Source of the DNA: Phycisphaerales bacterium | GTDB lineage: Bacteria; Planctomycetota; Phycisphaerae; Phycisphaerales; UBA1924 | Direction of reading: 5' to 3' | Assembly: GCA_029260335.1 (NCBI GenBank) | Contig: JAJDDL010000270.1 | Coordinates: 1 to 14,683, forward strand | DNA length: 14,683 bases | The notes under the pieces: model-generated | The model's database searches: none | Seen by the model: the letters and a program-made list of their open reading frames with translations, nothing else | What the model was told of the DNA's origin: nothing | Translations under genes and position numbers: made by a program | Shown here: positions 6,595 through 12,832 of the stretch, in pieces | Position numbering within the stretch: position 1 is the stretch's first letter | How the letters are laid out: each line of letters begins with the position of its first letter

Positions 6595-7851
6595 TCAATA
6601 GCAGCTTGACAACACCTCTCGCCAGTCATCAAGACTCTCCACCGCAATCATCCGCAAACGCACCTTCTCGGCCTCCGGATGATGCGCACTGAATCGAATC
6701 CCGAACTTGCGCATCGCCTTGGCGGTGTGGTACTCGACCTGGCGCATCCCCTTGTTGACCGCCAGCGCAAGCTCGAAGTGTTGCAACAGCACGTCGCGCT
6801 GCTCGGCGAGCGTTGGGGGCGAGGGCTCGCGGCCGGCCATCATCTCGCGGGCCTGGCGGAAGATCCAGGGATTGCCGATGCAGCCGCGCGCGACGCCGAC
6901 AGCCGCGACGCCCGTGTAGTCGAGCATCCGGAAGATGTCCGAGGCCTCCCAGATATCGCCCGAGCCGAAGATGAGGTTATCCGGGTACGCACGCGCGATT
7001 TCGCGGAGCAGGTCCCAGCGGCTGGGGCCGATGTATTTTTGTTGGACCGTTCTGCCGTGGACCGTGATCCACGCGCAGCCCATCGCGAACGCGGCGTCGG
7101 CGATGCGATGGAAGTTGCGCGCCATCTCCTCGGTGTCGTCGAAGCTTCGGCGGATCTTCACGCTCACGGGGACGCCATCTGGGACCGCGTCGCGTACGGC
7201 CTGGAGGATCGCGATCGCGCCCTCGGGCTCGGCGAGCCAGTGTCCGCCGCGAGCTTTGCGTGCGATCTTCTTGACCGGGCACGCGAGATTGACGTCGATC
7301 GCGGCGAAGGTGCGGCAATCGTCATTCGTCGTTCGGCAATCGATGGAGGCAGAGTCGTCACTCGAGCGCATGCCGATCGCCGAATGCCGATTGCCGAGTT
7401 CTGCGAGCTTTCTGTAATCGCGATCCTTCCTTTGCCCCTGCTCGACCATCTTGACTGCGCCCGCGGCCATTTCCGCGGGTTCTGAGCCCATGATCTGGCC
7501 CACGAGCGGGTGGTCCTCTTCGCCGCCGGGCACGTTGTTGTCGATCTCGCCCAGGTCTGCCTTGGCAAATCCCCGGCCGCCCGCGAGGAGCGTGCGATCG
7601 AGCAGGGCCTCGGTTACGCACATGGGACAGCCGTGCCGACGGGCAACGATCCGCATTGCGGCGTCGGAATAGCCGGCGAGGCCGGCTTGGAAGAACGGGG
7701 CATCAAAGCCGGGAACAATCGCGTTGAGCCGCTCGTTGGGCTCGCGGACCCGTTCACCGATGGTTGCCGCGACCGCGCGCACGTCGATATCGCCCGCTCC
7801 GGGGGCGATCGCCGGGCTCGGCGGAGTGGCGTTGTTGGTCGTGCAGCCCAT
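6595..7851 (-). CDS. dus: tRNA-dihydrouridine synthase with in-frame insertion
   Basis: Encodes 418 residues; a usual Dus has about 320-350. This FMN enzyme reduces specific tRNA uridines to dihydrouridine in the cytoplasm. The TIM-barrel motifs are in order: QAGLAGYSDAAMR (55-67, in place of the common APMAG), TEALLDR, QIMGSEP, DVNLACPVKK with catalytic Cys191, VSVKIRRSF with Lys232, TVHGRT with His265, and GSGDI, then VGVARGCIGNPWIF. Residues 140-181 are an insertion between VEQG and FAAIDVN, where homologues have only a few residues; its DNA holds an inverted heptamer repeat. The N-terminal ~45 residues are also extra and low in recognisable structure, so the true start could lie further in. 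The reading frame is intact throughout, which argues for a functional gene. It lies 40 nt after the preceding minus-strand gene. DusA/B/C subtype cannot be assigned. Confidence 0.9.
   Translation of the reverse strand: MGCTTNNATPPSPAIAPGAGDIDVRAVAATIGERVREPNERLNAIVPGFDAPFFQAGLAGYSDAAMRIVARRHGCPMCVTEALLDRTLLAGGRGFAKADLGEIDNNVPGGEEDHPLVGQIMGSEPAEMAAGAVKMVEQGQRKDRDYRKLAELGNRHSAIGMRSSDDSASIDCRTTNDDCRTFAAIDVNLACPVKKIARKARGGHWLAEPEGAIAILQAVRDAVPDGVPVSVKIRRSFDDTEEMARNFHRIADAAFAMGCAWITVHGRTVQQKYIGPSRWDLLREIARAYPDNLIFGSGDIWEASDIFRMLDYTGVAAVGVARGCIGNPWIFRQAREMMAGREPSPPTLAEQRDVLLQHFELALAVNKGMRQVEYHTAKAMRKFGIRFSAHHPEAEKVRLRMIAVESLDDWREVLSSCY
7314..7395. repeat. Inverted blocks of tandem heptamers inside dus
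   Basis: Two blocks of four heptamers (7314-7341 and 7368-7395) lie in opposite orientation around a 26-nt centre. The left block has units such as GGCAATC, GTCATTC and GTCGTTC. The right block, read on the minus strand, has GGCAATC, GGCATTC, GGCGATC and GGCATGC. The extended arms (7313-7340 against 7369-7396) match as inverted repeats at 23 of 28 positions. The element is wholly within the coding region and keeps the frame. Confidence 0.85.
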
Positions 7852-7891
7852 CGACAGATATTAGAGTTGCGATCCAAGGGGGCAGAAGGAC

Positions 7892-8332
7892 TTAGACCCC
7901 GATCCCTCTTGCCGGCACAAAGTCGTCGTTGAACCCGCCCTCGGTTGTATCACGTCCGCCGAACCGGACTCGGCAGGCCAGCCAATGGAGGTTGTGGCCC
8001 TCGAACTGACGCAACAGCGTGCTGAGCATTGTTTCGGCGAGGACCATGTGCACCTGGCCGCCGCCGGCGTTGCCGGCTTGCTGGAACTGGCCGCTGAACT
8101 CCGTCGCCGGGCTCAACTCGAGATCCGTGGTGCTTTGGTACGCCCTGAAGACCTGGTCGGGCATGAGGCGGCCCTGGTCGCCTCGAAGGATGGCGCACGC
8201 CTGGCCCAGCCCAAGAAACCGGCCGATAGGGGTGTACATGCTGAGGCTGGTGCCTCTGGGGACGGTCGTGAAGACCGTCGCTCGCTTGGATGTGGTCCAA
8301 GCACCGTGCCCGCACAGATAAATGTCAGCCAT
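7892..8332 (-). CDS. 146-aa GHG-motif protein, possibly Stv-domain-like
   Basis: Encodes 146 residues with no signal peptide or membrane segment. Near the N-terminus is IYLCGHGAW, then VPRGTSLSMYTPIGRFLG. Near the C-terminus is GHNLHWLACRVRFGG. The combination of an early GHG, a VPxGT...YTP segment and a late HWLACR resembles, from memory, the 'putative adhesin Stv' domain found in some secreted or polymorphic-toxin-like proteins; treat this as a lead, not an assignment. The start is the ATG at 8330-8332, because a perfect Shine-Dalgarno sequence stands 6 nt before it. An ATG 27 nt further upstream in frame is less likely. It is divergent from the lipoprotein gene at 8446 and is followed 40 nt later by dus on the same strand, so the two could share a transcript. 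Confidence 0.75.
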   Translation of the reverse strand: MADIYLCGHGAWTTSKRATVFTTVPRGTSLSMYTPIGRFLGLGQACAILRGDQGRLMPDQVFRAYQSTTDLELSPATEFSGQFQQAGNAGGGQVHMVLAETMLSTLLRQFEGHNLHWLACRVRFGGRDTTEGGFNDDFVPARGIGV

Positions 8333-8338
8333 GTGGAT

Positions 8339-8344
8339 CCTCCT
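8339..8344 (-). promoter_or_regulatory. Shine-Dalgarno site for the GHG-motif gene
   Basis: The minus strand reads AGGAGG, 6 nt before the ATG at 8332. It fixes the start and is one of the two strongest ribosome sites in the window. Confidence 0.8.
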
Positions 8345-8445
8345 TGCTCGCTCTTGCAATCGCGTGCGAGGATACCAGAGCTACGCCATTATCCGCAAGT
8401 GGCTCCTGATTGCCCCTGAAGTAACCCGAACGTACCCTGCTGGTT

Positions 8446-8868
8446 ATGAACGCCAAGTGTCTCCTCGCCGCGATTGTGATTGTCCTTTCGGGGTGTGCCT
8501 CTCCGCCGCTTGAGCCGGGCCCGGCCTTCCCAGAAGCGCTCGTGCAGCAGCGCACGCTCGACATCCAGATCCGGCGCGATGTCCGTACGATCTCGCTCAC
8601 CAACACCACGGCTGCGGATCTGCCCGCCGGGCGCATGTGGCTCAACAAGTGGTTCAGCCGGGAGATGCCAGACGGGCTCGGCGTTGCCCAGAGCGCATCG
8701 TTTGACCTGGGCGAGTTCGTCGATGAGTTCGGCGAGCGATTCCGCGGCGGTGGGTTCTTCGCCTCTGACGATCCCGACGACCTCGTGCTCGCGCAATACG
8801 AGGCTGAAAACGAGTCGGGCGATCCGATCTTGCTCGGGTTTGTTGTGATCGACGGGAAAATCGAGTAG
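8446..8868 (+). CDS. Small lipoprotein of unknown family
   Basis: Encodes 140 residues. It has a clear lipoprotein signal: Met-Asn-Ala-Lys, a hydrophobic core, and the lipobox LSGC with Cys17 as the lipid site. The mature part starts Pro-rich, then has a strand-rich segment (LDIQIRRDVRTISLTNTTA) that could be a small beta-sandwich, with FDLGEFVDEFGERF and an acidic stretch (ASDDPDDL) before a C-terminal strand pair. No family was recognised. There is no good ribosome site before ATG 8446, but the signal sequence begins at this Met. The next gene starts 91 nt after the stop on the same strand without an evident terminator, so co-transcription with the deacetylase is possible. Confidence 0.8.
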   Translation: MNAKCLLAAIVIVLSGCASPPLEPGPAFPEALVQQRTLDIQIRRDVRTISLTNTTAADLPAGRMWLNKWFSREMPDGLGVAQSASFDLGEFVDEFGERFRGGGFFASDDPDDLVLAQYEAENESGDPILLGFVVIDGKIE

Positions 8869-8959
8869 GTCCGCGGGGGGCGCACAATGCGGTGTCTCCG
8901 GGCGTGTGATCGAGTTTCAGCCCGCCGAGACGGAAGATCGGCTTGGGAAGGAATCACCA

Positions 8960-9706
8960 ATGGCCAATGTTCTCGTCATAGGCCCCCATCCCGACGATCA
9001 GGAGCTGGGCATGGGCGGCACGATCATGCGGCTCGCCGAGCAAGGGCACAATGTGCTCCTGCTCGATGTCACCAATGGCGAACCAACACCCTTCGGCGAC
9101 CCGAAGACGCGAGCCCAAGAAGCCGCGGCAGCTCTGGAAGTTCTCTCGCCCGATCTCACGGACTTCCCCGATGCCAAGCCAGTTCGGCGGGTTCTGCTGG
9201 GCATGCCGAACCGTGAGGTGGTGCATTCGGTGGAGGCTCGGCACGCGTTTGCGGGTGTGATCCGCGCGCACCAGGCCGACATCATGTTTGTGCCGTATTT
9301 CGAGGACGCGCATCCGGATCATCGCGCGGTGACGCGGATCGCCGAGGACGCGCGCTTTGACGCGAAGCTTACGAGCATCGAAATGCCGCTTCCCGCAGGC
9401 GTTGCGGTCAAGAACGATGCGAAGCCCTTGTATCCGCGTTGGCTGTTCTACTACTACTGCACGCATCTGCGTTGGGTCGCGGACCCAAACTTCCTGTTTG
9501 ATATCAGTGGATATGTCGATCGCAAAGTCGCATCGATCAACGCGTACCACACGCAGTTCGTGCTTCCGGAGAAGAACCGGCGCGTGTTGGAGTGGGTGGA
9601 GCACGCCGCGAGTTACTTCGGCTCGCGCATAGGCGTGAGCGCGGCTGAGCCGTTCTATTCGAAGGAGCCGATCGGGCTTGTTGGCTTCGATTCGCTCATC
9701 AGATAA
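8960..9706 (+). CDS. PIG-L/LmbE deacetylase, BshB1-like
   Basis: Encodes 248 residues, the usual size for the family. The zinc and catalytic motif PHPDDQELGMGGT starts at residue 9 (predicted zinc ligands His10 and Asp13, general base Asp12). The third ligand is in AHPDH, probably His121. The C-terminal region with FDISGYVDRKVASINAYHTQF matches the pattern of BshB1-type enzymes, which deacetylate N-acetylglucosaminyl-malate in bacillithiol synthesis. No other bacillithiol gene is in the window, so another N-acetyl-sugar substrate is equally possible. ATG 8960 is chosen because AGGA lies 7 nt upstream and the conserved beta strand begins at once. An in-frame ATG at 8906 would add 18 unconserved residues. 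The protein is cytoplasmic: no signal peptide is visible. Confidence 0.9.
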   Translation: MANVLVIGPHPDDQELGMGGTIMRLAEQGHNVLLLDVTNGEPTPFGDPKTRAQEAAAALEVLSPDLTDFPDAKPVRRVLLGMPNREVVHSVEARHAFAGVIRAHQADIMFVPYFEDAHPDHRAVTRIAEDARFDAKLTSIEMPLPAGVAVKNDAKPLYPRWLFYYYCTHLRWVADPNFLFDISGYVDRKVASINAYHTQFVLPEKNRRVLEWVEHAASYFGSRIGVSAAEPFYSKEPIGLVGFDSLIR

Positions 9707-9800
9707 CTCGAATCAGTTTTTGGAAATCGCTGGTCGTATAGGACGTACACCTCTAGTATCCATGCGGTAATCCGTGCGTTGAGGGAGTGTTGTCTCGTCC

Positions 9801-9829
9801 TTGGAGAGGGTACGGGGTAGCACTAAATT
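9801..9829 (+). promoter_or_regulatory. Candidate promoter for the DUF11 gene
   Basis: TTGGAG (9801-9806) and TAAATT (9824-9829) are separated by 17 nt, 66 nt before the start codon of the DUF11 gene. They match the sigma-70 consensus at only 3 and 4 of 6 positions, so this is a weak prediction. The rest of 9707-9895 shows no gene and no strong hairpin. Confidence 0.3.
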
Positions 9830-9895
9830 CACTGTTCATTGTCATTGCCGGGCGCGTGCCTGGTGAGTGTTATCAGTTTGCGTAGGGAGTTTTGA

Positions 9896-11476
9896 ATGAA
9901 ATCGTTCTTCTACCGTCTTGTCCTTACGGGGTCGGCGTTCGCGGCCCTCGCGGGCGGTTGTCAACACAGACAACAGACCGAATCCGAAACAGCAACCGTT
10001 CCCGTCGTTGAGCCAGAGCGGCAGCCAGCCGAGCCTCAGACCAGGCGTACGGCGTATTACCCCCGTGCCGGCGAGAGCATGAACATCTCAGAGCTCTACT
10101 TCCCCACGGGCGATCCCGGCACGAGCGCGCTGCTCATGCACACGGTCATGCCCAAGACCGTGAATCGCAATAATCCGTACGACTTTGAGATTCACGCGAC
10201 CAACAACACCGCCGCGACGCTACAGGATGTTGTGGTCGATCTCAAGAACACCAACAACATGTCGCTCACCGCAGCAGAGCCCGACGCGATGCCCGGCGAA
10301 GGGGGCGGCGCTCGCTGGTCGTTGGGCGATCTGGGCGCGGGCAAGACACGCATCATCCGCGTTCGCGCATCGAGCGAGTCGCTCGGCTCGGCGGGCAACT
10401 GCCTCGAAGCTTCTTATAACAACGAGCTTTGTGCCACGACCAACGTTGTCGAGGCCGGCCTCACCCTCGTCAAGCGCGCAACCCGCGAGACGCTCTTGTG
10501 CGACACGATCACGCTCGAGTACGAGGTGTGCAATCCCGGTTCGGGCGTCGCGACCAACGTGAAGATCGCCGACGACCTGCCCGAGGGCATGACCATCGAG
10601 GGCGGCGGACGTCGCGTCAGCCTCGACATCGGCAGCCTCGCTCCCGGTGAGTGCAAGACCATCACGCGCACCGCATCGGTCGCTCGCACGGGTGAGTATG
10701 TGAGCCTCGCGACGGCAACCGCCGCCGGCAACCTCTCGGCAGACTCCGACGCGACGACGACTCTCGTGCGCCAGCCGGTGCTTGAGATCGTCTCCGAATG
10801 CACCGACACCCAGTTCGTCGGCCGCAACATCACCTACACCTGGACCGTCACGAACACGGGCGACGCCGCGTGCAGCGACACGATTGTTTCTGCCCGCCTG
10901 CCGGCCAACTCCACGTTCGTTCGCGCCAGCGGCTCGGGCCGCTTCCAGGGTGGCAACGGCACCTGGAATCTCGGCTCGCTCGCGCCCGGTGCCGAGCGTT
11001 CGTTCAACGTGACCGTCACGCCCGCGGCGATCGGTCGTTACACCGCTCGCGCTCAGGTCGATTGCTACTGTGCCGAGACCGTCGCGGCAGACTGCACGAC
11101 CGAGGTCAAGGGCATCTCCGCGATCCTGCTCGAGGTCGTCGACCTCGTGGACCCGGTCGAGGTCGGCCAGACGACTACCTACGAGATCACCGCGACCAAC
11201 CAGGGCTCGGCACCTGGCACCAACATCCAGATCGAGTGCATCCTGCCGCCCGAGATGGAGTTTGTCTCTGGCGACGGCGCAACCCGCGGTCGTGTCAGCG
11301 GTCGGACGATCACGTTCGCTCCGCTGCCGAGACTCGATGCACTCACCAAGGCCACTTGGCGCATCGTCGTCCGCACCACGGGCGAGGGCAGTGTCCGGTT
11401 CGCGACCAAGATGCTCTCGGATCAGCTGGGCGACAACCCGGTGAGCGAGACCGAGGCGACGAACCTGTATAAGTAA
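9896..11476 (+). CDS. Cysteine-bearing DUF11-repeat envelope lipoprotein (OmcB-like)
   Basis: Encodes 526 residues. The signal peptide ends at LAGGC (Cys22 as probable lipid site, a slightly loose lipobox). A Gln/Glu/Pro-rich linker runs to about residue 75. Four immunoglobulin-like DUF11 repeats follow, roughly 78-185, 186-292, 294-404 and 405-512. The repeats show the hallmark ITYTWTVTNTGDA and NLGSLAPGAERSFNVTV patterns. Twelve cysteines are present (22, 169, 179, 202, 212, 253, 302, 326, 390, 392, 400, 448), most in the first three repeats and often in pairs, suggesting disulfides outside the cytoplasm. DUF11 repeats with many cysteines are a feature of chlamydial OmcB and related PVC proteins, so a structural envelope role is inferred. 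AGGGAG lies 6 nt before the ATG. The gene stands alone and ends in a strong terminator, so expression may be high. Confidence 0.9.
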   Translation: MKSFFYRLVLTGSAFAALAGGCQHRQQTESETATVPVVEPERQPAEPQTRRTAYYPRAGESMNISELYFPTGDPGTSALLMHTVMPKTVNRNNPYDFEIHATNNTAATLQDVVVDLKNTNNMSLTAAEPDAMPGEGGGARWSLGDLGAGKTRIIRVRASSESLGSAGNCLEASYNNELCATTNVVEAGLTLVKRATRETLLCDTITLEYEVCNPGSGVATNVKIADDLPEGMTIEGGGRRVSLDIGSLAPGECKTITRTASVARTGEYVSLATATAAGNLSADSDATTTLVRQPVLEIVSECTDTQFVGRNITYTWTVTNTGDAACSDTIVSARLPANSTFVRASGSGRFQGGNGTWNLGSLAPGAERSFNVTVTPAAIGRYTARAQVDCYCAETVAADCTTEVKGISAILLEVVDLVDPVEVGQTTTYEITATNQGSAPGTNIQIECILPPEMEFVSGDGATRGRVSGRTITFAPLPRLDALTKATWRIVVRTTGEGSVRFATKMLSDQLGDNPVSETEATNLYK

Positions 11477-11501
11477 GCCTTAGGTTCTATTGCAAACACC
11501 A

Positions 11502-11533
11502 CGCCCCCGACCCTTTGGTCGGGGGCGTTTTTT
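11502..11533 (+). terminator. Rho-independent terminator
   Basis: An 11-bp perfect GC-rich stem (11502-11512 with 11517-11527), a CTTT loop and six Ts (11528-11533) start 25 nt after the stop of the DUF11 gene. On the minus strand no comparable T tract follows, so it acts on plus-strand transcripts only. It is the only textbook terminator in the window. Confidence 0.95.
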
Positions 11534-11624
11534 CTTGCTTCCACGATCCCGACGCGCATGCGAGCTTGGAGACGTCTGACGGGAAGTACGATCCGAAGAA
11601 CTGCGCTCGCGCGTCGGGCTTCCC

Positions 11625-12686
11625 CTATCCCACGTTCTCACCCTTCGGCGCCCGACTCATCAACGCCGAGATCCCCGCGAGCGGGTCGAGCCCATCAAAG
11701 AGCACCGCGTGCACCGCTTCGGTGATCGGCATTTCGATGTTATGACGCCGGGCGAGATCAACGACGCTCTTGCACGTCGCGACACCTTCCACGACATGCG
11801 GCGATTGTTTCAGATACCGATCGAGCGTCTGGCCCTTGCCGAGCGCCTCGCCACAGGAGCGGTTGCGGCCTTCGGGACTGAAGCAAGTCGTTGCCAAGTC
11901 GCCCACGCCCGCGACGCCGAAGAACGTGTCGCTCTCTGCGCCCATCGCGACGCCGAGCCTGGTGATCTCGGCGAGCCCTCGTGCGAGCAATGCGCTCTTG
12001 GCGTTGAACCCCGCGTGCAGGCCATCCAAAATACCCGCGGCGATCGCGATCACGTTCTTGGTCGCGCCCGCGAGTTCAACCCCCATCGCGTCGTGATGCG
12101 TGTAGATGCGGAGCCAAGTTGTCGCGAAGAGCTGCTGGAGGAGCGTTGCCAGGTCCTTGTCATCGCTCGCGGCGACCATCGTGGCGGGGAGGCATCTGGC
12201 CAGTTCCGCCGCGATCGTCGGGCCGCTCACGACCCCGGCTGCGTGATCCGGGCCGAGCACGTCGCGAATGACGCCGGTTGGCGTGAGCAGGGTTTCGTTT
12301 TCGATGCCCTTGGACACGGACACGATCGGCGCGGTGCTGCCGAGGATGCCGCCCACCCGTTTGAGCGTCTGGCGAATGGCCTGGGTCGGGACCGCGGCGA
12401 TGACCAGATCGAGCTTGGCCAGGCCCTCATCGTCGAGCAGCACGTGGACCGAATCGGGCAGTGTGTAGCCCTGGAGCTTGGTGGACTCGCGGGTCTGGCG
12501 GAGGGCGGCGCTCTCTTCGGGGTCATGACCCCACATGAAGACCCTTGGCACGGGGCTTTCCCCGGTGCCCACGGCTCGGTCGCTCGAGCTCAGGATGTGG
12601 GCACAGACCGTGCCCATCTGCCCTAAACCCAGGACCCCCACTCGCAGGGGCCTGCCGATCGCCGGGTTGGGAGATTGTGGAGCCAT
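11625..12686 (-). CDS. gpsA: Glycerol-3-phosphate dehydrogenase [NAD(P)+]
   Basis: Encodes 353 residues, close to the usual ~340. It interconverts dihydroxyacetone phosphate and sn-glycerol 3-phosphate in the cytoplasm, the entry step to phospholipid synthesis. The N-terminal Rossmann motif is GLGQMG (20-25). Further family motifs are SKGIENET with Lys126, SGPTIAAEL (in place of the usual SGPSFAxE), GATKNVIAIAAG with catalytic Lys210, and GVGDLATTCFSPEGRNR with Asp263 and the phosphate-binding GRNR. There is a short Gly/Ser-rich insert near 36-47. The start is the ATG at 12684-12686; an open frame upstream to 12839 overlaps the divergent ATPase gene and is unconserved. No strong ribosome site is visible. 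It is convergent with the DUF11 gene and divergent from the ATPase gene, so it is likely a single-gene unit. Confidence 0.95.
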   Translation of the reverse strand: MAPQSPNPAIGRPLRVGVLGLGQMGTVCAHILSSSDRAVGTGESPVPRVFMWGHDPEESAALRQTRESTKLQGYTLPDSVHVLLDDEGLAKLDLVIAAVPTQAIRQTLKRVGGILGSTAPIVSVSKGIENETLLTPTGVIRDVLGPDHAAGVVSGPTIAAELARCLPATMVAASDDKDLATLLQQLFATTWLRIYTHHDAMGVELAGATKNVIAIAAGILDGLHAGFNAKSALLARGLAEITRLGVAMGAESDTFFGVAGVGDLATTCFSPEGRNRSCGEALGKGQTLDRYLKQSPHVVEGVATCKSVVDLARRHNIEMPITEAVHAVLFDGLDPLAGISALMSRAPKGENVG

Positions 12687-12832
12687 TTTGCGCCTGGAGT
12701 CACGAACTCGCCGGTCGGGCGAGGCGTAGGGTAGCGGTCCGGGCCCAACCAGGGCTCGCGCTATCATTCCGGCCCTGCCGATCGCCCCTCGATCGCATGG
12801 TCCAGACCGAGAGCCCGACGGAGAAACGCCCC

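Noticed and set aside
6386..6598. N-terminal extension of the hydrolase up to an ATG at 6598
   Set aside because: It would place 71 unconserved residues before the signal peptide, run through the 27-bp palindrome and overlap the end of dus.
7314..7395. CRISPR-like reading of the repeated units inside dus
   Set aside because: The repeat units are 7 nt, directly tandem and inverted as blocks, with no spacers. They also lie in a coding frame.
10798..11472. Plus-strand open frame (224 codons) within the DUF11 gene
   Set aside because: It is a shadow frame, His/Arg-rich without motifs, and the DUF11 frame is unambiguous.
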